A model generated the notes under the pieces. The model did not search any database and was not told the DNA's origin. It worked only from the letters and a program-made list of their open reading frames with translations. Positions 45,027 to 54,476 of a DNA stretch of 62,980 nt are shown piece by piece; within the stretch, counting starts at the first letter, position 1, and each line of letters begins with the position of its first letter. The stretch is taken from positions 1 to 62,980 of the forward strand of contig JASHNS010000071.1 of the NCBI GenBank assembly GCA_030041515.1, written 5' to 3'. Origin of the DNA: Acidobacteriaceae bacterium (lineage in GTDB: Bacteria; Acidobacteriota; Terriglobia; Terriglobales; Acidobacteriaceae). Position numbers and translations under genes: made by a program.

Positions 45027-45794
45027 ATGCGTGCCCTGATCGTTTCCGATATTCACGCCAATCTTGAAGCCCTGCGGGCTGTGCTCGATGCCGCTCCGGC
45101 GCACGACGTGGTGTGGAATCTCGGCGACATTGTGGGCTATGGCGCGAATCCCAACGAAGTCATCGAGGAATCTCGCCGTCTCGGCAGCGTCTTTGTGCGG
45201 GGCAATCATGACCGCGTGTGTTGCGGGCTCAGCGATGCCGAGGACTTCAATCCCATCGCGCAGCGTGCGGCCCGCTGGACGGAATGCGTCCTCACCGGCG
45301 AGCATCGGGACTGGCTGAGGCATCTGGCCGCCGGCCCGATTGCGCCCGACGGTCCGCAGGTGAGCTGCGTCCACGGCTCGCCCATCGATGAGGACGAGTA
45401 CATCCTCACCGTCCGCGACGCGTGGCTGTCGCTGCATGAGCCGCGCGCGCGCATCACTTTTTTCGGGCACACCCACGTGCAGGGCGGCTTTGCCACCAAC
45501 GGAGAGGAGTGGTTTCGCCTGACCCCGCGGTATGGCCGAGCGCTGCGAGGTGCGCCCTCTGAACCCGGCGAATACGAATTGCAGCTCAGGCAGGGCATTC
45601 GCTATCTGCTGAATCCCGGATCGGTCGGCCAGCCGCGCGATGGGGATTGGCGCGCCGCATTCGCCGTTTACGACGATCAGCAAATGCTCCTGACGTGGTT
45701 TCGCGTGCCCTACGACCTGCGCGGAGCCCAGGAGCGGATCCTGGACGCGGGTTTACCTGACCGGCTTGCCTCGCGCCTGCGCGAAGGACGTTAG
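45027..45794 (+). CDS. Calcineurin-like metallophosphoesterase
   Basis: 255 residues. MRALIVSDIHANLEALRAVL, NLGDIVGYGANPNEV, RGNHDRV, and FFGHTHVQGGF give the full two-metal site. A closing YLLNPGSVGQPRDGDWRAAF places it with YfcE-like small phosphodiesterases. ATG 45027 gives the canonical N-terminus; an earlier start at 44928 would overlap the ATPase gene. Confidence 0.88.
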   Translation: MRALIVSDIHANLEALRAVLDAAPAHDVVWNLGDIVGYGANPNEVIEESRRLGSVFVRGNHDRVCCGLSDAEDFNPIAQRAARWTECVLTGEHRDWLRHLAAGPIAPDGPQVSCVHGSPIDEDEYILTVRDAWLSLHEPRARITFFGHTHVQGGFATNGEEWFRLTPRYGRALRGAPSEPGEYELQLRQGIRYLLNPGSVGQPRDGDWRAAFAVYDDQQMLLTWFRVPYDLRGAQERILDAGLPDRLASRLREGR

Positions 45795-45839
45795 CCGAGC
45801 TTCCCATCGGCCAGCCGTCTCTCCGGCCTCACCTGGCAG

Positions 45840-45869
45840 AAAAATGCCCCATCCTTCTGGGATGGGGCA
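45840..45869 (-). terminator. Intrinsic terminator of the FecR-like gene
   Basis: TGCCCCATCC/GGATGGGGCA, a perfect 10-bp stem with a 5-base loop. On the minus strand it is followed by TTTTTCT. It separates the convergent phosphoesterase and FecR-like genes. Confidence 0.88.
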
Positions 45870-45903
45870 AAGCATGGCGCTGCAAAATTGTTGTCAGCCT
45901 GGC

Positions 45904-46932
45904 TTAACGGCCGTGGCCGCCAAAGCCGCCGCCATGGAACCCTCCGAATCCGCCGCCACCGTGGAAGCCGCCCATTTCTCCGCCGGAATGAAAGGCGTTG
46001 CCGCGAAATCCGCCTTCCGGCCGTGCGATGCCGCTGTGGCCAGGCATCGGCAGCGGACGGTGCAGCCGGTTGTTATAGCCTCCGCCACCGTAGAAGCCTG
46101 GATAACCCCAGCCACCCCAGCCCCAGCCGCCCCATCCCCAGCCGCCCATCCAGCCAAAGGGAGCGAATCCCCAGCCGAAGGGGCTATAGAACCCATACGG
46201 GCGCATGAACGTGTAGTCCAGCGCGTAGGGATCCCAGTACCAGCCCGGCTCACCCCCGTCGTACATGCCGGCGACCTGCTGGTTATCTTCGGCCAGATAA
46301 TCGGAGCGCAGGCTGCTCCAGCGGTAAAGTCCCGACTGCTCCTGCGCATCGGTGTTGAAGTTCGCAGGTTTGGCTTTCGCCAGATTGGCGACCTCAAGCG
46401 CGTGATGGTCTTTCACCTTCACCCACTTCTCGTTGGGCCGCATGGCGACCGCCATGCCATCGAACACCATCACGGTGTCGCGATTCGCGTTGAACTCGTA
46501 GATGCCGGTCTTCACCAGCTGCACTGGCACATGATCCAGCAGGATGTGAATCTCGTTCTGCTGGTAGAGCTGGTCGACTTCAACGTCGACACGCCCCTGT
46601 TCGACGGCGACTGCGGTATTGGTCAGGTCCGGCGAAATCATCTTCACTGCGCTGTCATGCCCCAGCCGCAGATAAATTCCCGGAGTCAGCAGCACTTCGG
46701 CTCGGCTGTTCGTCGTGCTCAGCACTTGTCCAGGCTGCAGCGTCGCCGCCGGCGACCCCACATTGCTTTGCGTCACAGCCTGTCCGTTCAGCTGCACCGA
46801 TCCTTCCACGTAATTCAGTGTCCCTGGAACGGCAGGGTTCGACATCGGAGCGTTCTGCGTATTCAGTGCAAACAGGGCCGGTGCGAACAGAGCCGCCAGA
46901 GCCGTAACACCGAGTGTTTTCAGCCTTGGCAT
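45904..46932 (-). CDS. Exported FecR-like (DUF6600-type) protein with Gly/Trp-rich tail
   Basis: 342 residues. Signal peptide (PRLKTLGVTALAALFAPALF), a FecR-like beta domain (about 35-150: GTLNYVEGSVQLNG, LTPGIYLRLGHDSAVKMI, VEQGRVDVEV), a middle part with LYRWSSLRSDYLAEDNQQ, then a low-complexity region of GW, GGWG and FHGGG words from about residue 250 to the end. Probably a periplasmic or surface protein. ATG 46932 gives a clean signal peptide. Confidence 0.82.
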   Translation of the reverse strand: MPRLKTLGVTALAALFAPALFALNTQNAPMSNPAVPGTLNYVEGSVQLNGQAVTQSNVGSPAATLQPGQVLSTTNSRAEVLLTPGIYLRLGHDSAVKMISPDLTNTAVAVEQGRVDVEVDQLYQQNEIHILLDHVPVQLVKTGIYEFNANRDTVMVFDGMAVAMRPNEKWVKVKDHHALEVANLAKAKPANFNTDAQEQSGLYRWSSLRSDYLAEDNQQVAGMYDGGEPGWYWDPYALDYTFMRPYGFYSPFGWGFAPFGWMGGWGWGGWGWGGWGYPGFYGGGGYNNRLHRPLPMPGHSGIARPEGGFRGNAFHSGGEMGGFHGGGGFGGFHGGGFGGHGR

Positions 46933-47083
46933 TTTCTTCCACTCCCTGTTTATTAGACACGCAATAGTCACAAAAGATGCGCAGTGGTCTGACCGGGTTC
47001 CCTCATGTCTCCGAGTCGCGCCCTGATGCTGTCCGGAGAGGTTTGGGTTGTGTTGCAATACTGGCAGCGGGCGTCCGATGCGT

Positions 47084-47335
47084 ATGAGCAGAGCGCGGAA
47101 CTCGTCCACCTGGGAGTTGCTGGCAGTGATCGGGCTGCTCCTGTGCCTGATAGCCATGCTCGCGCATCCGGCGCACGTGCTCTCCGCGGCCGCCCTGCTG
47201 CTGCCGGTTCTTCTTTTTGGGCTCGTGCCGGTGCCGCGCTCGTTGTGGCCTGGCGACAATCGCCAGCCGGCCAGCCAGCGGCAACTCGCGCGCTCAGCTC
47301 TCTTTCAGCGTCCTCCTCCGCGTTCCTCCCGCTAA
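47084..47335 (+). CDS. Possible small two-helix membrane protein
   Basis: An 83-residue frame with two hydrophobic segments (WELLAVIGLLLCLIAMLAHP and VLSAAALLLPVLLFGLVPVP) and a basic, Pro-rich C-terminus. Starts at 47078 or 47048 are possible. There is no strong ribosome binding site and no recognised family; kept because the hydrophobic pattern is unlikely by chance and it precedes another small membrane-protein gene. Confidence 0.45.
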   Translation: MSRARNSSTWELLAVIGLLLCLIAMLAHPAHVLSAAALLLPVLLFGLVPVPRSLWPGDNRQPASQRQLARSALFQRPPPRSSR

Positions 47336-47429
47336 TTCCCGGGCATTTGCGTTGATGGCGGCGCCTCACCCAGGCGCTCCCTCGCCATTCATCCCCGTAC
47401 CGGGGGGATCACGCTGCTGGAGGGAACTC

Positions 47430-47795
47430 ATGCGTTTGCTTCAGGTTTTCTGCGCCTTGCTGGTGGTACTGCTGGGTTTTGGACTGCTCGTGTCAGGCTT
47501 ACTGGCGCTGGGCACGCTGGCCAGGCGCGCGCTCCACCAAAGCCGCGCGGGCGTGCTGCGCGTCTCGCATCGCGGAGCGCTGGTGCTCGCCTCCGCCTTC
47601 CTGACGTTTCAGAGGATTGTGTATCCCCATGTGCGCCATGCCATGGTGCAGGAATTAAAGGAAGACGACGATGCGGGCGACGAGGCCGCGCCGTTCGGTG
47701 GCGAGTTCTATCAACGGCAACTGCGGTGCATTCGCCGGGGCGAAGACGTTGGCGATCTGCAAGTGGTTCGCAACGCGCAGGACGCTCCGCCGTAA
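47430..47795 (+). CDS. Small single-helix membrane protein
   Basis: 121 residues. An N-terminal hydrophobic helix (VFCALLVVLLGFGLLVSGLL) then a basic segment and an acidic tail (QELKEDDDAGDEAAPFGGEF). GGAGG six bases before the ATG is a strong ribosome binding site. Function unknown. Confidence 0.65.
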   Translation: MRLLQVFCALLVVLLGFGLLVSGLLALGTLARRALHQSRAGVLRVSHRGALVLASAFLTFQRIVYPHVRHAMVQELKEDDDAGDEAAPFGGEFYQRQLRCIRRGEDVGDLQVVRNAQDAPP

Positions 47796-47805
47796 TTCGG
47801 ACGTG

Positions 47806-48207
47806 TCAGGTGCGGCAGCTCAGCAGCAGCCATGCTCCCGTCGCGAGCAGGACCGGCGAGCTGAGGACGCCAGGCATTTTTCGACGGCACGCCAGCGATG
47901 CGGCAATGTGCCACAGGCCGTTACCGATGCCGATCAGCAACCCGAGCAGAAGAGCGGCGATACGGATCCAGCGCGCTCCGTGAAAGGCCAGCGGCGAGAG
48001 CAGCAGGAGAAGGCAAACGGCGGCTATCAGCCCTCCCAGCCACACCGGGAGACTGAAGACTGGCACCGGCACATGAAAACGCCGGCGAATTGCCAGAGCA
48101 TTCGCGTTGTAGAGGGAGAGAAAATTGTGGCGGGCTTCGTCGGCGGTATGCAGCCCCAGAGCGAGCGCAAATGCCAGCCACGCCAGGCCGAAATTCCAGT
48201 GGACCAC
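47806..48207 (-). CDS. HXXEE-like integral membrane protein
   Basis: 133 residues with about four hydrophobic helices (WLAFALALGLHTADEARHNF; VWLGGLIAAVCLLLLLSPLA; IAALLLGLLIGIGNGLWHIA; SSPVLLATGAWLLL). HTADE next to the first helix and H in the third resemble the HXXEE membrane family (uncharacterised, possibly metal-dependent). It converges with the 47430 gene. Confidence 0.72.
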   Translation of the reverse strand: MVHWNFGLAWLAFALALGLHTADEARHNFLSLYNANALAIRRRFHVPVPVFSLPVWLGGLIAAVCLLLLLSPLAFHGARWIRIAALLLGLLIGIGNGLWHIAASLACRRKMPGVLSSPVLLATGAWLLLSCRT

Positions 48208-48330
48208 GGCGGCGCCTCTCGGGTGTGAGTCTACTCCGCGGACCGTCCCCCGCCCATGTTTACTTGCCGTGACATAAGGGTTAACCTACAAGCAACTCCT
48301 TAGCTCACATCGTTTCGTTCTGGCGGAGGA

Positions 48331-48981
48331 ATGGCAGTTCAAAGAGCCCATCGGGAAATGGCCGTGCAACGAGCACGAAAGAGTCCGTCCGCAGCAAAGA
48401 TCTCCCGGCAGACGGAGAATCTTCGTCGTCTCGCCATTCGTTTTTCGGGGATGCTGCCTGTCGACGGCGAGGTGCTTGAAGTGGGCGCGGCTTCGGAAAC
48501 AATCGCGCTCGTCCGGGCCAGTGGGTTAAGCGTGACCGCTCTTCACTCCAGCGCTTCGGCCATTGAGGCTGCTCGGCGCCAGGCGGAGAAAGCTCGGATC
48601 CCCGTCCACTTTCGGCGCGGCGATCCGGCCAGCATGCCGTTCCCCGACGGCTCCTTCGATTTTGTGATCTGCCGCGCTTCTCTCAAGAGCTTTCCAGACC
48701 CGGTCGGCGTGCTGCGTGAGATGCGCCGCGTCCTCAGGCCCGGACGCAGGGGCGTCATTCTTAATTTGCGACGGGATGTGCCTCGCCAGGCGGTGACGCG
48801 GTATGTCGAGAGTCTCCACGCTTCAGCCGGCTCGCAGCTCATGGCGTATCTGAAACTCCGCCTGCAGCAGCGCCGCGCTTTTACCCATCGCCAGCTGGAG
48901 GCGCTGGTCAGCCAGGTGCCCTTCGGTTCTGCGCGTATCGACGGGACGCTGATCGGCGTCGAAGTCTGGTTCGAACGGTAG
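48331..48981 (+). CDS. Class I SAM-dependent methyltransferase-like protein, motif I degenerate
   Basis: 216 residues. MPFPDGSFDFVICRASLKSF and REMRRVLRPGRRGVILNLRR are typical of class I methyltransferases. The glycine-rich SAM loop reads VLEVGAASETIALV in place of a GxGxG motif, so catalysis is uncertain. The N-terminus is a tandem duplication of MAVQRA (27-base repeat), and the ATG has GGAGGA only one base away; the second ATG at 48358 may be the real start. Confidence 0.72.
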   Translation: MAVQRAHREMAVQRARKSPSAAKISRQTENLRRLAIRFSGMLPVDGEVLEVGAASETIALVRASGLSVTALHSSASAIEAARRQAEKARIPVHFRRGDPASMPFPDGSFDFVICRASLKSFPDPVGVLREMRRVLRPGRRGVILNLRRDVPRQAVTRYVESLHASAGSQLMAYLKLRLQQRRAFTHRQLEALVSQVPFGSARIDGTLIGVEVWFER

Positions 48982-48987
48982 TCGCTC

Positions 48988-50439
48988 TCAGCGCGTGCCT
49001 GCGGCCACGGCGGTCACATGCCCCGCCCGCAGCGCTGACGCGGCGGCTTCCTGGCCAGTGCGAATGCAGTCCGGCACTCCAATCCCCTGGTAGGCATTTC
49101 CCGCCAGCGCAATCCCTGGCAGTTCCGCAATGCGATCGCGGATGAGTTGAACCCGGTCCAGATGCCCGACCCCATATTGAGCCATGGCCTGGCGCGAGCG
49201 ATGAATGCGCACGAAGCTGGGCGGAGCCTTCAATCCGAGAATCTGTTCCAGTTCTTTCAGGACGATCACCGTCAGCCGCGCGTCGCTCTGGTCGAGTAGC
49301 TCGTCGTTCCGGGAGCCCCCGAGGAAGCAGCGAAGCAGCCCTTTGCCCACGGGCACGCGCCCCGCAAACTTGGCATGAACGAAGGTGCAGGCGAGCAGGG
49401 AGTGGTTCTCCGTCGCCGGAACCAGAAATCCAAACCCCGACGGCAGGCTGAGCAGACGGCCGATCTCGTAACCGAGGGTCACGGTGATGGAAGAACTGTA
49501 GGGAACGCCGGAAAGCGCCTCGGCCAATGGGTGGTCGATGGGGCGCAACAGGCTTGCGGATCCCCACGCGGGAAGCGCGAGGATCAGCGCGTCGAAGCGC
49601 TCCGGGCCGAAGGGTGTCTCCACCACCCAGCCGGTGGGTTCGCGCTGCGCCGCACGACGCGCTCTCTCCACGCGATCGATGGCATGCACTTCGGTACTGA
49701 GGTGGACCCACTCGGGGGGCAACTGCGCTGCGATCGCGTCGACCATCTGGCTCATGCCGCCGCGCAGGGTGGTAAACAGGGGTGGGGTGGCGGTTTTGGA
49801 CCTTCCGCGCTGCCTGCGCGCAGCCAGCATGGCGCGCGTTAAACTGCGGTGCTTTTGTTCCATCTGTGCCATGCGTGCCAGCACGGCGCGAACGCTGAGC
49901 TCATCCGCGTCCCCCCCGTACACGCCGGCCAGCAGCGGAGAGACCAGCCGGTCCACCGTCTCCTGTCCGAAATGACGGCGAGTCATCTCCGCGACCGACT
50001 CGTCGCCGGTGGCGGGTTGCGGGGGGAAAAGGAACTCACGCGCCATTTGCAGCTTGGTTCGCAGCGAGAAGAGCGGCGAAAGAGCCGTAGGCACCAGCCT
50101 GGTCGGCACCATGAACATCAGGCCGTCGGGAAGGGGAATCAGCCGCTTGCCGACCACGATGTACGTCTTTCGCTCGGCATCGTTGGAGCCGAGCAGATCG
50201 TCGCCGAGGCCAATCTCGCGGCACAGTTGGGCTGCGGCCGCCTTTTCGGTCAGGAAGGAATCCGGTCCGGCTTCGACGACGCAGCCGTCCACCGTCTCCG
50301 AGGCGATGACGCCGCCGAGCCGCCCCGCGGCCTCATACAGCCTGTACTCGATCTCCTGTCCTGCGCGCCTGGCCTTTTCGAGCGACCAGGCGGCGCTCAA
50401 TCCGGCGATGCCGCCGCCTAGGATGCCAATCCGCTTCAC
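48988..50439 (-). CDS. hemG: HemY/HemG-type protoporphyrinogen (or coproporphyrinogen) oxidase
   Basis: A 483-residue FAD enzyme: RIGILGGGIAGLSAAWSLEK at the N-terminus, AGRLGGVIASETVDGCVVEA, GPDSFLTEKAAAAQLC, and C-terminal IALAGNAYQGIGVPDCIRTG. It oxidises the porphyrinogen ring late in heme synthesis. It starts at GTG and overlaps the radical SAM gene upstream by four bases (GTGA), so the two are translationally coupled. Whether it uses protoporphyrinogen or coproporphyrinogen cannot be read from sequence here. Confidence 0.92.
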   Translation of the reverse strand: MKRIGILGGGIAGLSAAWSLEKARRAGQEIEYRLYEAAGRLGGVIASETVDGCVVEAGPDSFLTEKAAAAQLCREIGLGDDLLGSNDAERKTYIVVGKRLIPLPDGLMFMVPTRLVPTALSPLFSLRTKLQMAREFLFPPQPATGDESVAEMTRRHFGQETVDRLVSPLLAGVYGGDADELSVRAVLARMAQMEQKHRSLTRAMLAARRQRGRSKTATPPLFTTLRGGMSQMVDAIAAQLPPEWVHLSTEVHAIDRVERARRAAQREPTGWVVETPFGPERFDALILALPAWGSASLLRPIDHPLAEALSGVPYSSSITVTLGYEIGRLLSLPSGFGFLVPATENHSLLACTFVHAKFAGRVPVGKGLLRCFLGGSRNDELLDQSDARLTVIVLKELEQILGLKAPPSFVRIHRSRQAMAQYGVGHLDRVQLIRDRIAELPGIALAGNAYQGIGVPDCIRTGQEAAASALRAGHVTAVAAGTR

Positions 50440-51662
50440 GAATGCGCGACCTCTAGTTGAATCAGATCATGAGCCGCGCATGCAGGGGAAGCGCCCGGCG
50501 CATTCGGATCGGGATGATAGCCTTTCGGCTGATAAATGCAGCACGGCTCCTCGGCGAGCACATCGCCCGTCACCGCATACGCGCGCGCCCTCGACCCGCC
50601 GCAGATGTTGCGGAATTCGCACGCGCCGCATTTGCCGTGGAGCAGGTCCGAATTGCGCAGCTTCACGAAGATCGGCGACTCCTGGTAAATGTGCGCGAGG
50701 GTATCGTGGTGGAGATCGCCCCCTTCGATCGGCAGGAAGCCGCTGGGATACACCTTGCCGATGTGCGAGATGAACATGAAGCCTCGCCCGTCGTTCACGC
50801 GTTTGGTCGCCCAGCCCACCGCCTGGCTTTCCGATCCCCGCCCGGGATGACCTGCCGTATCCGCCCAGCCGCGCGTCGGCTTTGCTCCGGCATCATCGTG
50901 GATGCCGACGGTCGGTCGTCCTTCCTGCATGCGCTGCTGGATCAGATACCGGCGATAGTGCATCGCTTCGGTTGTTTTGATGGCGAAGGGCACGCGCTTG
51001 GTCAACTCCCACATCTTCGCGAAGACAGCCTCAAACTCCTCGCCGGTCAGCAGGTCATCGGTCTTGCCGCGCCCCACCGGAACCAGGAAGAAGAAACTCC
51101 ACATCACGATTTGTTTTTCCGTCAGCAACACGCTGAGGCGGTCGAGATCGTCGATGTTGAGCCGGCTGACGACCGTGTGCACCTGGATGGGGAGCTTCGC
51201 TTCGTTGGCCCACTCAATGGCCTGGAGCGTCCGCGCCCAGGTGCCAGGAATGCCGCGGATGCCGTCGTGAATCTCCGGTACCGATCCGTCGAGGCTGACG
51301 GCCAGCCGCGCAAGACCGGATTCCTTCATGTGAAAGATCGCTTCCCGGGTAAGCAGCGGGGTTGCGCTTGGAGTCAGTGCGGCATGGACTCCCTGTTTCG
51401 CCGCGTGCTCGATCAGATGGAAAATGTCCGGCCGCTTGAGCGGGTCGCCGCCGGTAAAGACGAAGAGCGGCACCTGCAGATCGGCAATCTGGTTGATCAG
51501 GTTTTCGGCCTCGGCGGTGGTCAGCTGGCTGGGATGGGAGAGCGGTTGAGCGGAGGCCCGGCAGTGTTTACACGCGAGATCGCACGCCTGGGTGGTTTCC
51601 CAAATCGCCAGGAAGGGGGCGCGATCGTAGTCGAGTGTGGTCATGGCCTGGTGGATGTCCAT
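50436..51662 (-). CDS. AhbD/NirJ-like radical SAM/SPASM protein (TIGR04053-like)
   Basis: 408 residues. The radical SAM cluster is Cys27, Cys31, Cys34 (ETTQACDLACKHCRASAQ), with FTGGDPLKRPD and AVSLDG further on. The C-terminal SPASM-like region has CGACEFRNICGGSRARAYAV and ending EEPCC, closely resembling AhbD and NirJ, which act on heme precursors. Coupling to hemG suggests a porphyrin-related reaction. An insert of low-complexity residues precedes VNDGRGFMFISHIGKVYPSG. Peptide-modifying SPASM proteins are the alternative. Confidence 0.85.
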   Translation of the reverse strand: MDIHQAMTTLDYDRAPFLAIWETTQACDLACKHCRASAQPLSHPSQLTTAEAENLINQIADLQVPLFVFTGGDPLKRPDIFHLIEHAAKQGVHAALTPSATPLLTREAIFHMKESGLARLAVSLDGSVPEIHDGIRGIPGTWARTLQAIEWANEAKLPIQVHTVVSRLNIDDLDRLSVLLTEKQIVMWSFFFLVPVGRGKTDDLLTGEEFEAVFAKMWELTKRVPFAIKTTEAMHYRRYLIQQRMQEGRPTVGIHDDAGAKPTRGWADTAGHPGRGSESQAVGWATKRVNDGRGFMFISHIGKVYPSGFLPIEGGDLHHDTLAHIYQESPIFVKLRNSDLLHGKCGACEFRNICGGSRARAYAVTGDVLAEEPCCIYQPKGYHPDPNAPGASPACAAHDLIQLEVAHS

Positions 51663-51883
51663 GGAATCAGGGTGGCAGGGAAGCGCGGGGGCGGGATGTG
51701 ATTGAGGTCACAAAAGGCTGGCGATCAGGTGGAGGCTGCGGCGCGATTCTCAGGGGCGCCGGTTGGACTTGCTGGCAGTAACCCTGTGCGGGCATGATGG
51801 ATGTCCAGGCGACGCGGGCTGCCGCCGATTCGGTCTCCAGTTTCCAGCCCCTGAAAATCTCCCGTTGGTCATGAGGCGACGCC

Positions 51884-54373
51884 ATGTTGAAAACCATTGC
51901 CATTGTGGCTCGCACGCTGCTGCGGCAGCCGGCGTATACCGCCATTGCGGTGCTGACGATTGCGCTCGGGGTGGGCGCGAGCACGGCGATCTTCAGCGTG
52001 ACCAATGCGGTGCTGTTGCGGCCGCTGCCGTACAAGGATCCAGGGCAGCTGGTGGTGGGCGGCATGGACCTGGAAAAGCGCCACGTGAAAGGCCTGCCAT
52101 TCTCCAACGCCGACTACATCGATCTGAGGAACGGAACGAAGAGCGTCTTCTCCGACATGGCCGGGGTGTTCGCGTTCAAGCAAGTCGTGGAGCGGACCGA
52201 CGGGAGCCCCGAGCAGATGACGATGGCGGTGGTGACGACGAACTTCTTCCGCGTCATGGGCGCGAGAGTCCTCTACGGGCGCGATTTCGACCGGGCGGAT
52301 GGGATTCCGCAGCCCCAGCCTCCGGCTGCGCAGAGTGGGCAGACGCGGGCTGGGGCCCCGCAGCTGCCGCAAATGGCGATCCTCAGCTACGAGTACTTCA
52401 TGCGTCGGTACGGAGGCAATCCCGCGGTGCTGGGACACACTCTGGGGAATGCGGACGGGCCGAACGCCGTGATTGTGGGCGTGCTCGCGCCGAGGTTCCG
52501 GCTGTATTTTCCGCCTGAGGATCAGATTGAAACCGCCCCGGATGTCTGGGTGGCGAATCGCCTGGGGTATGACGCCGCGGATCGCAATGATTTCAGCATG
52601 ACTCCGGTGGGACGGCTGCGGCCGGGGATGACGATTCAACAGGCGCAGAGCGCCGCGGATGCGGTGTCCGCGGAGAGCCGCCGAACGATCCCGATGAATG
52701 CGTCGATCGGGTATCACATTTCGCTCGCGCGGATGCAGCAGCACCTGGAGGCGGAGGTGAAGCCGGCGATTCTGGCGCTGATGGGCTCAGTGATTTTTCT
52801 GCTTCTGATCGCGTGCGCGAACGTGGCGAACCTGCTGCTGGTGCGGGCATCGCTGCGCGAGCAGGAGTTTGCGGTGCGCACGGCAATGGGCGCGAATCGG
52901 CGGCAGCTCATCGTTCCCCTGGTGACCGAGGCGTGTTTACTGGCAGCCGCGGGGACGCTGGCGGGACTGGCGCTGGCGTGGGCAGGCATCCAGGAACTGC
53001 GGCATCTGGCTCCGGCCAACCTGCCGCGGCTGAATGAAATTCACGTCGACGGGACGGTGCTGCTGTTTACGGCGCTGGCGGGGCTGGCGGCGGCGGCGCT
53101 GTTTGGACTGGCTCCGGCGTGGCGGGCTTCGCAGCCTTCGCCGATGAACGTGCTGCGCGGCAGCAGCCGGGTTGCCGGTCTGGCCAGCGGCGCGGGATTG
53201 CGCAATCTGGTCATCATGGCGGAAGTGGCGCTCTCGTTCGTGCTGCTCATCGGGTCGGGGCTGATGTTCAGAAGCTTTCTCGATCTGCAACGGATCGATC
53301 CTGGCTTCGACGCGCACAATCTGCTGATCTTCCAGGTGCTCAACGGGGCACGGGAGGGCAAGACTCTGGCGGTGCGCCTGGCGCAAAGACGGGAGATTGA
53401 AGACCGCCTCCGGGCGATTCCGGGAGTGCAGTCCGTCACCGCATCGTTTCCCTTTCCGCTGACGGGGAGTTATAGCCCGATCCGGTGGGGCACGGAGGCC
53501 GCCCAGGCGGATCCGAGCCGGTTCCAGGCGACGGATCTTCAGGTTGTCATCCCCGGATACTTCGAAGCGACGCGCACGCCGCTGCTCGCAGGACGGACGT
53601 TTACCGAAGACGACGAGCAGCCGAACAGGAACTACGCGATCGTGGACGACGATTTGGCGAGGAAGGCGTTTCCTGGACAGTCGGCGGTGGGCAAGCGGAT
53701 CCTGACGCGAACGCAGACGCCGGAGGCGGTGTTTGTCCAGATCATCGGAGTGGTCGGGCACACCCGCGAAGAGGCGTTGGCCGTGCCTGGCCGGGAGCAA
53801 ATCTATTTTGCGGACGGATACTTTGGAGGCTTCACGCCTCCCTGGTGGGCGATCCGTACGACGCGCGATCCGGCGACCTACGAGGGCCAGGTGCGGGCGG
53901 CGATCGCCGGCATCAGCCGCAGTTATCTGGTCACGAAGCTGACGCCGGCGGAGACCGTGGTGCGTGCGGCGCAGGCGGGAACGCGATTCTCGCTGCTGCT
54001 GATTGCCGCATTCGCAATGATTGCGGGGGTGCTGGCGGGGGTTGGGCTGTATGGCGTGCTGTCGACGGCCGTGCGGCAGAGGACACCGGAAATCGGAGTG
54101 CGCATGGCAATGGGTGCGGATCGCGGCGATATCGCCCAGCTGGTGGTGGGACAGGGATTGCGGCTCAGCGCAATCGGCATTGGCGCAGGCATCGTGGCGG
54201 CGGTGATGCTGAGCCGGGTGGTGACGGCGATGCTGGTGGGAGTGCGGGCGGTCGATCCCACGACATTTGTGGCGATGGTGGTGGTCTTTCTGGCCATTGC
54301 TGCCGTTGCGTCGTGGCTGCCGGCGCGGCGGGCGGCCAGGCTCGACCCGAAATCGGCTCTGCACGAGAACTGA
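51884..54373 (+). CDS. ADOP-type (MacB/FtsX duplicated) orphan ABC permease
   Basis: 829 residues: two repeats of a periplasmic MacB core followed by FtsX membrane domains. The first begins with [40 protein letters not shown], and the paired helices are [20 protein letters not shown] and [20 protein letters not shown]. This matches the acidobacterial duplicated orphan permease group, normally lacking a neighbouring ATPase, as here. Probable role in export or envelope signalling. It diverges from the radical SAM gene. Confidence 0.92.
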   Translation: MLKTIAIVARTLLRQPAYTAIAVLTIALGVGASTAIFSVTNAVLLRPLPYKDPGQLVVGGMDLEKRHVKGLPFSNADYIDLRNGTKSVFSDMAGVFAFKQVVERTDGSPEQMTMAVVTTNFFRVMGARVLYGRDFDRADGIPQPQPPAAQSGQTRAGAPQLPQMAILSYEYFMRRYGGNPAVLGHTLGNADGPNAVIVGVLAPRFRLYFPPEDQIETAPDVWVANRLGYDAADRNDFSMTPVGRLRPGMTIQQAQSAADAVSAESRRTIPMNASIGYHISLARMQQHLEAEVKPAILALMGSVIFLLLIACANVANLLLVRASLREQEFAVRTAMGANRRQLIVPLVTEACLLAAAGTLAGLALAWAGIQELRHLAPANLPRLNEIHVDGTVLLFTALAGLAAAALFGLAPAWRASQPSPMNVLRGSSRVAGLASGAGLRNLVIMAEVALSFVLLIGSGLMFRSFLDLQRIDPGFDAHNLLIFQVLNGAREGKTLAVRLAQRREIEDRLRAIPGVQSVTASFPFPLTGSYSPIRWGTEAAQADPSRFQATDLQVVIPGYFEATRTPLLAGRTFTEDDEQPNRNYAIVDDDLARKAFPGQSAVGKRILTRTQTPEAVFVQIIGVVGHTREEALAVPGREQIYFADGYFGGFTPPWWAIRTTRDPATYEGQVRAAIAGISRSYLVTKLTPAETVVRAAQAGTRFSLLLIAAFAMIAGVLAGVGLYGVLSTAVRQRTPEIGVRMAMGADRGDIAQLVVGQGLRLSAIGIGAGIVAAVMLSRVVTAMLVGVRAVDPTTFVAMVVVFLAIAAVASWLPARRAARLDPKSALHEN

Positions 54374-54470
54374 AGCCTCGGCTGAGCTGCGTGGGCGGGA
54401 TGCATTTCCCCGGTATCCGGATGCCAACCTGCGCCGGGTTTTCTCTGGGGATGCGCCCGCGCCACCACGG

Positions 54471-54476
54471 TATACT
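54471..54476 (+). promoter_or_regulatory. Putative -10 box (TATACT) of ispH, close to the start codon
   Basis: TATACT ends eight bases before the GTG at 54484, so transcription would begin at or next to the start codon. No -35 at standard spacing was seen. Confidence 0.4.

Noticed and set aside
45766-46956. 396-residue plus-strand frame opposite the FecR-like gene
   Set aside because: It reads the complement of a low-complexity Gly/Trp tail (giving Pro/Ala runs) and crosses the terminator at 45840-45869.
50457-51701. 414-residue plus-strand frame opposite the radical SAM gene
   Set aside because: The minus strand has the radical SAM and SPASM cysteines in order; the plus frame has no motif.
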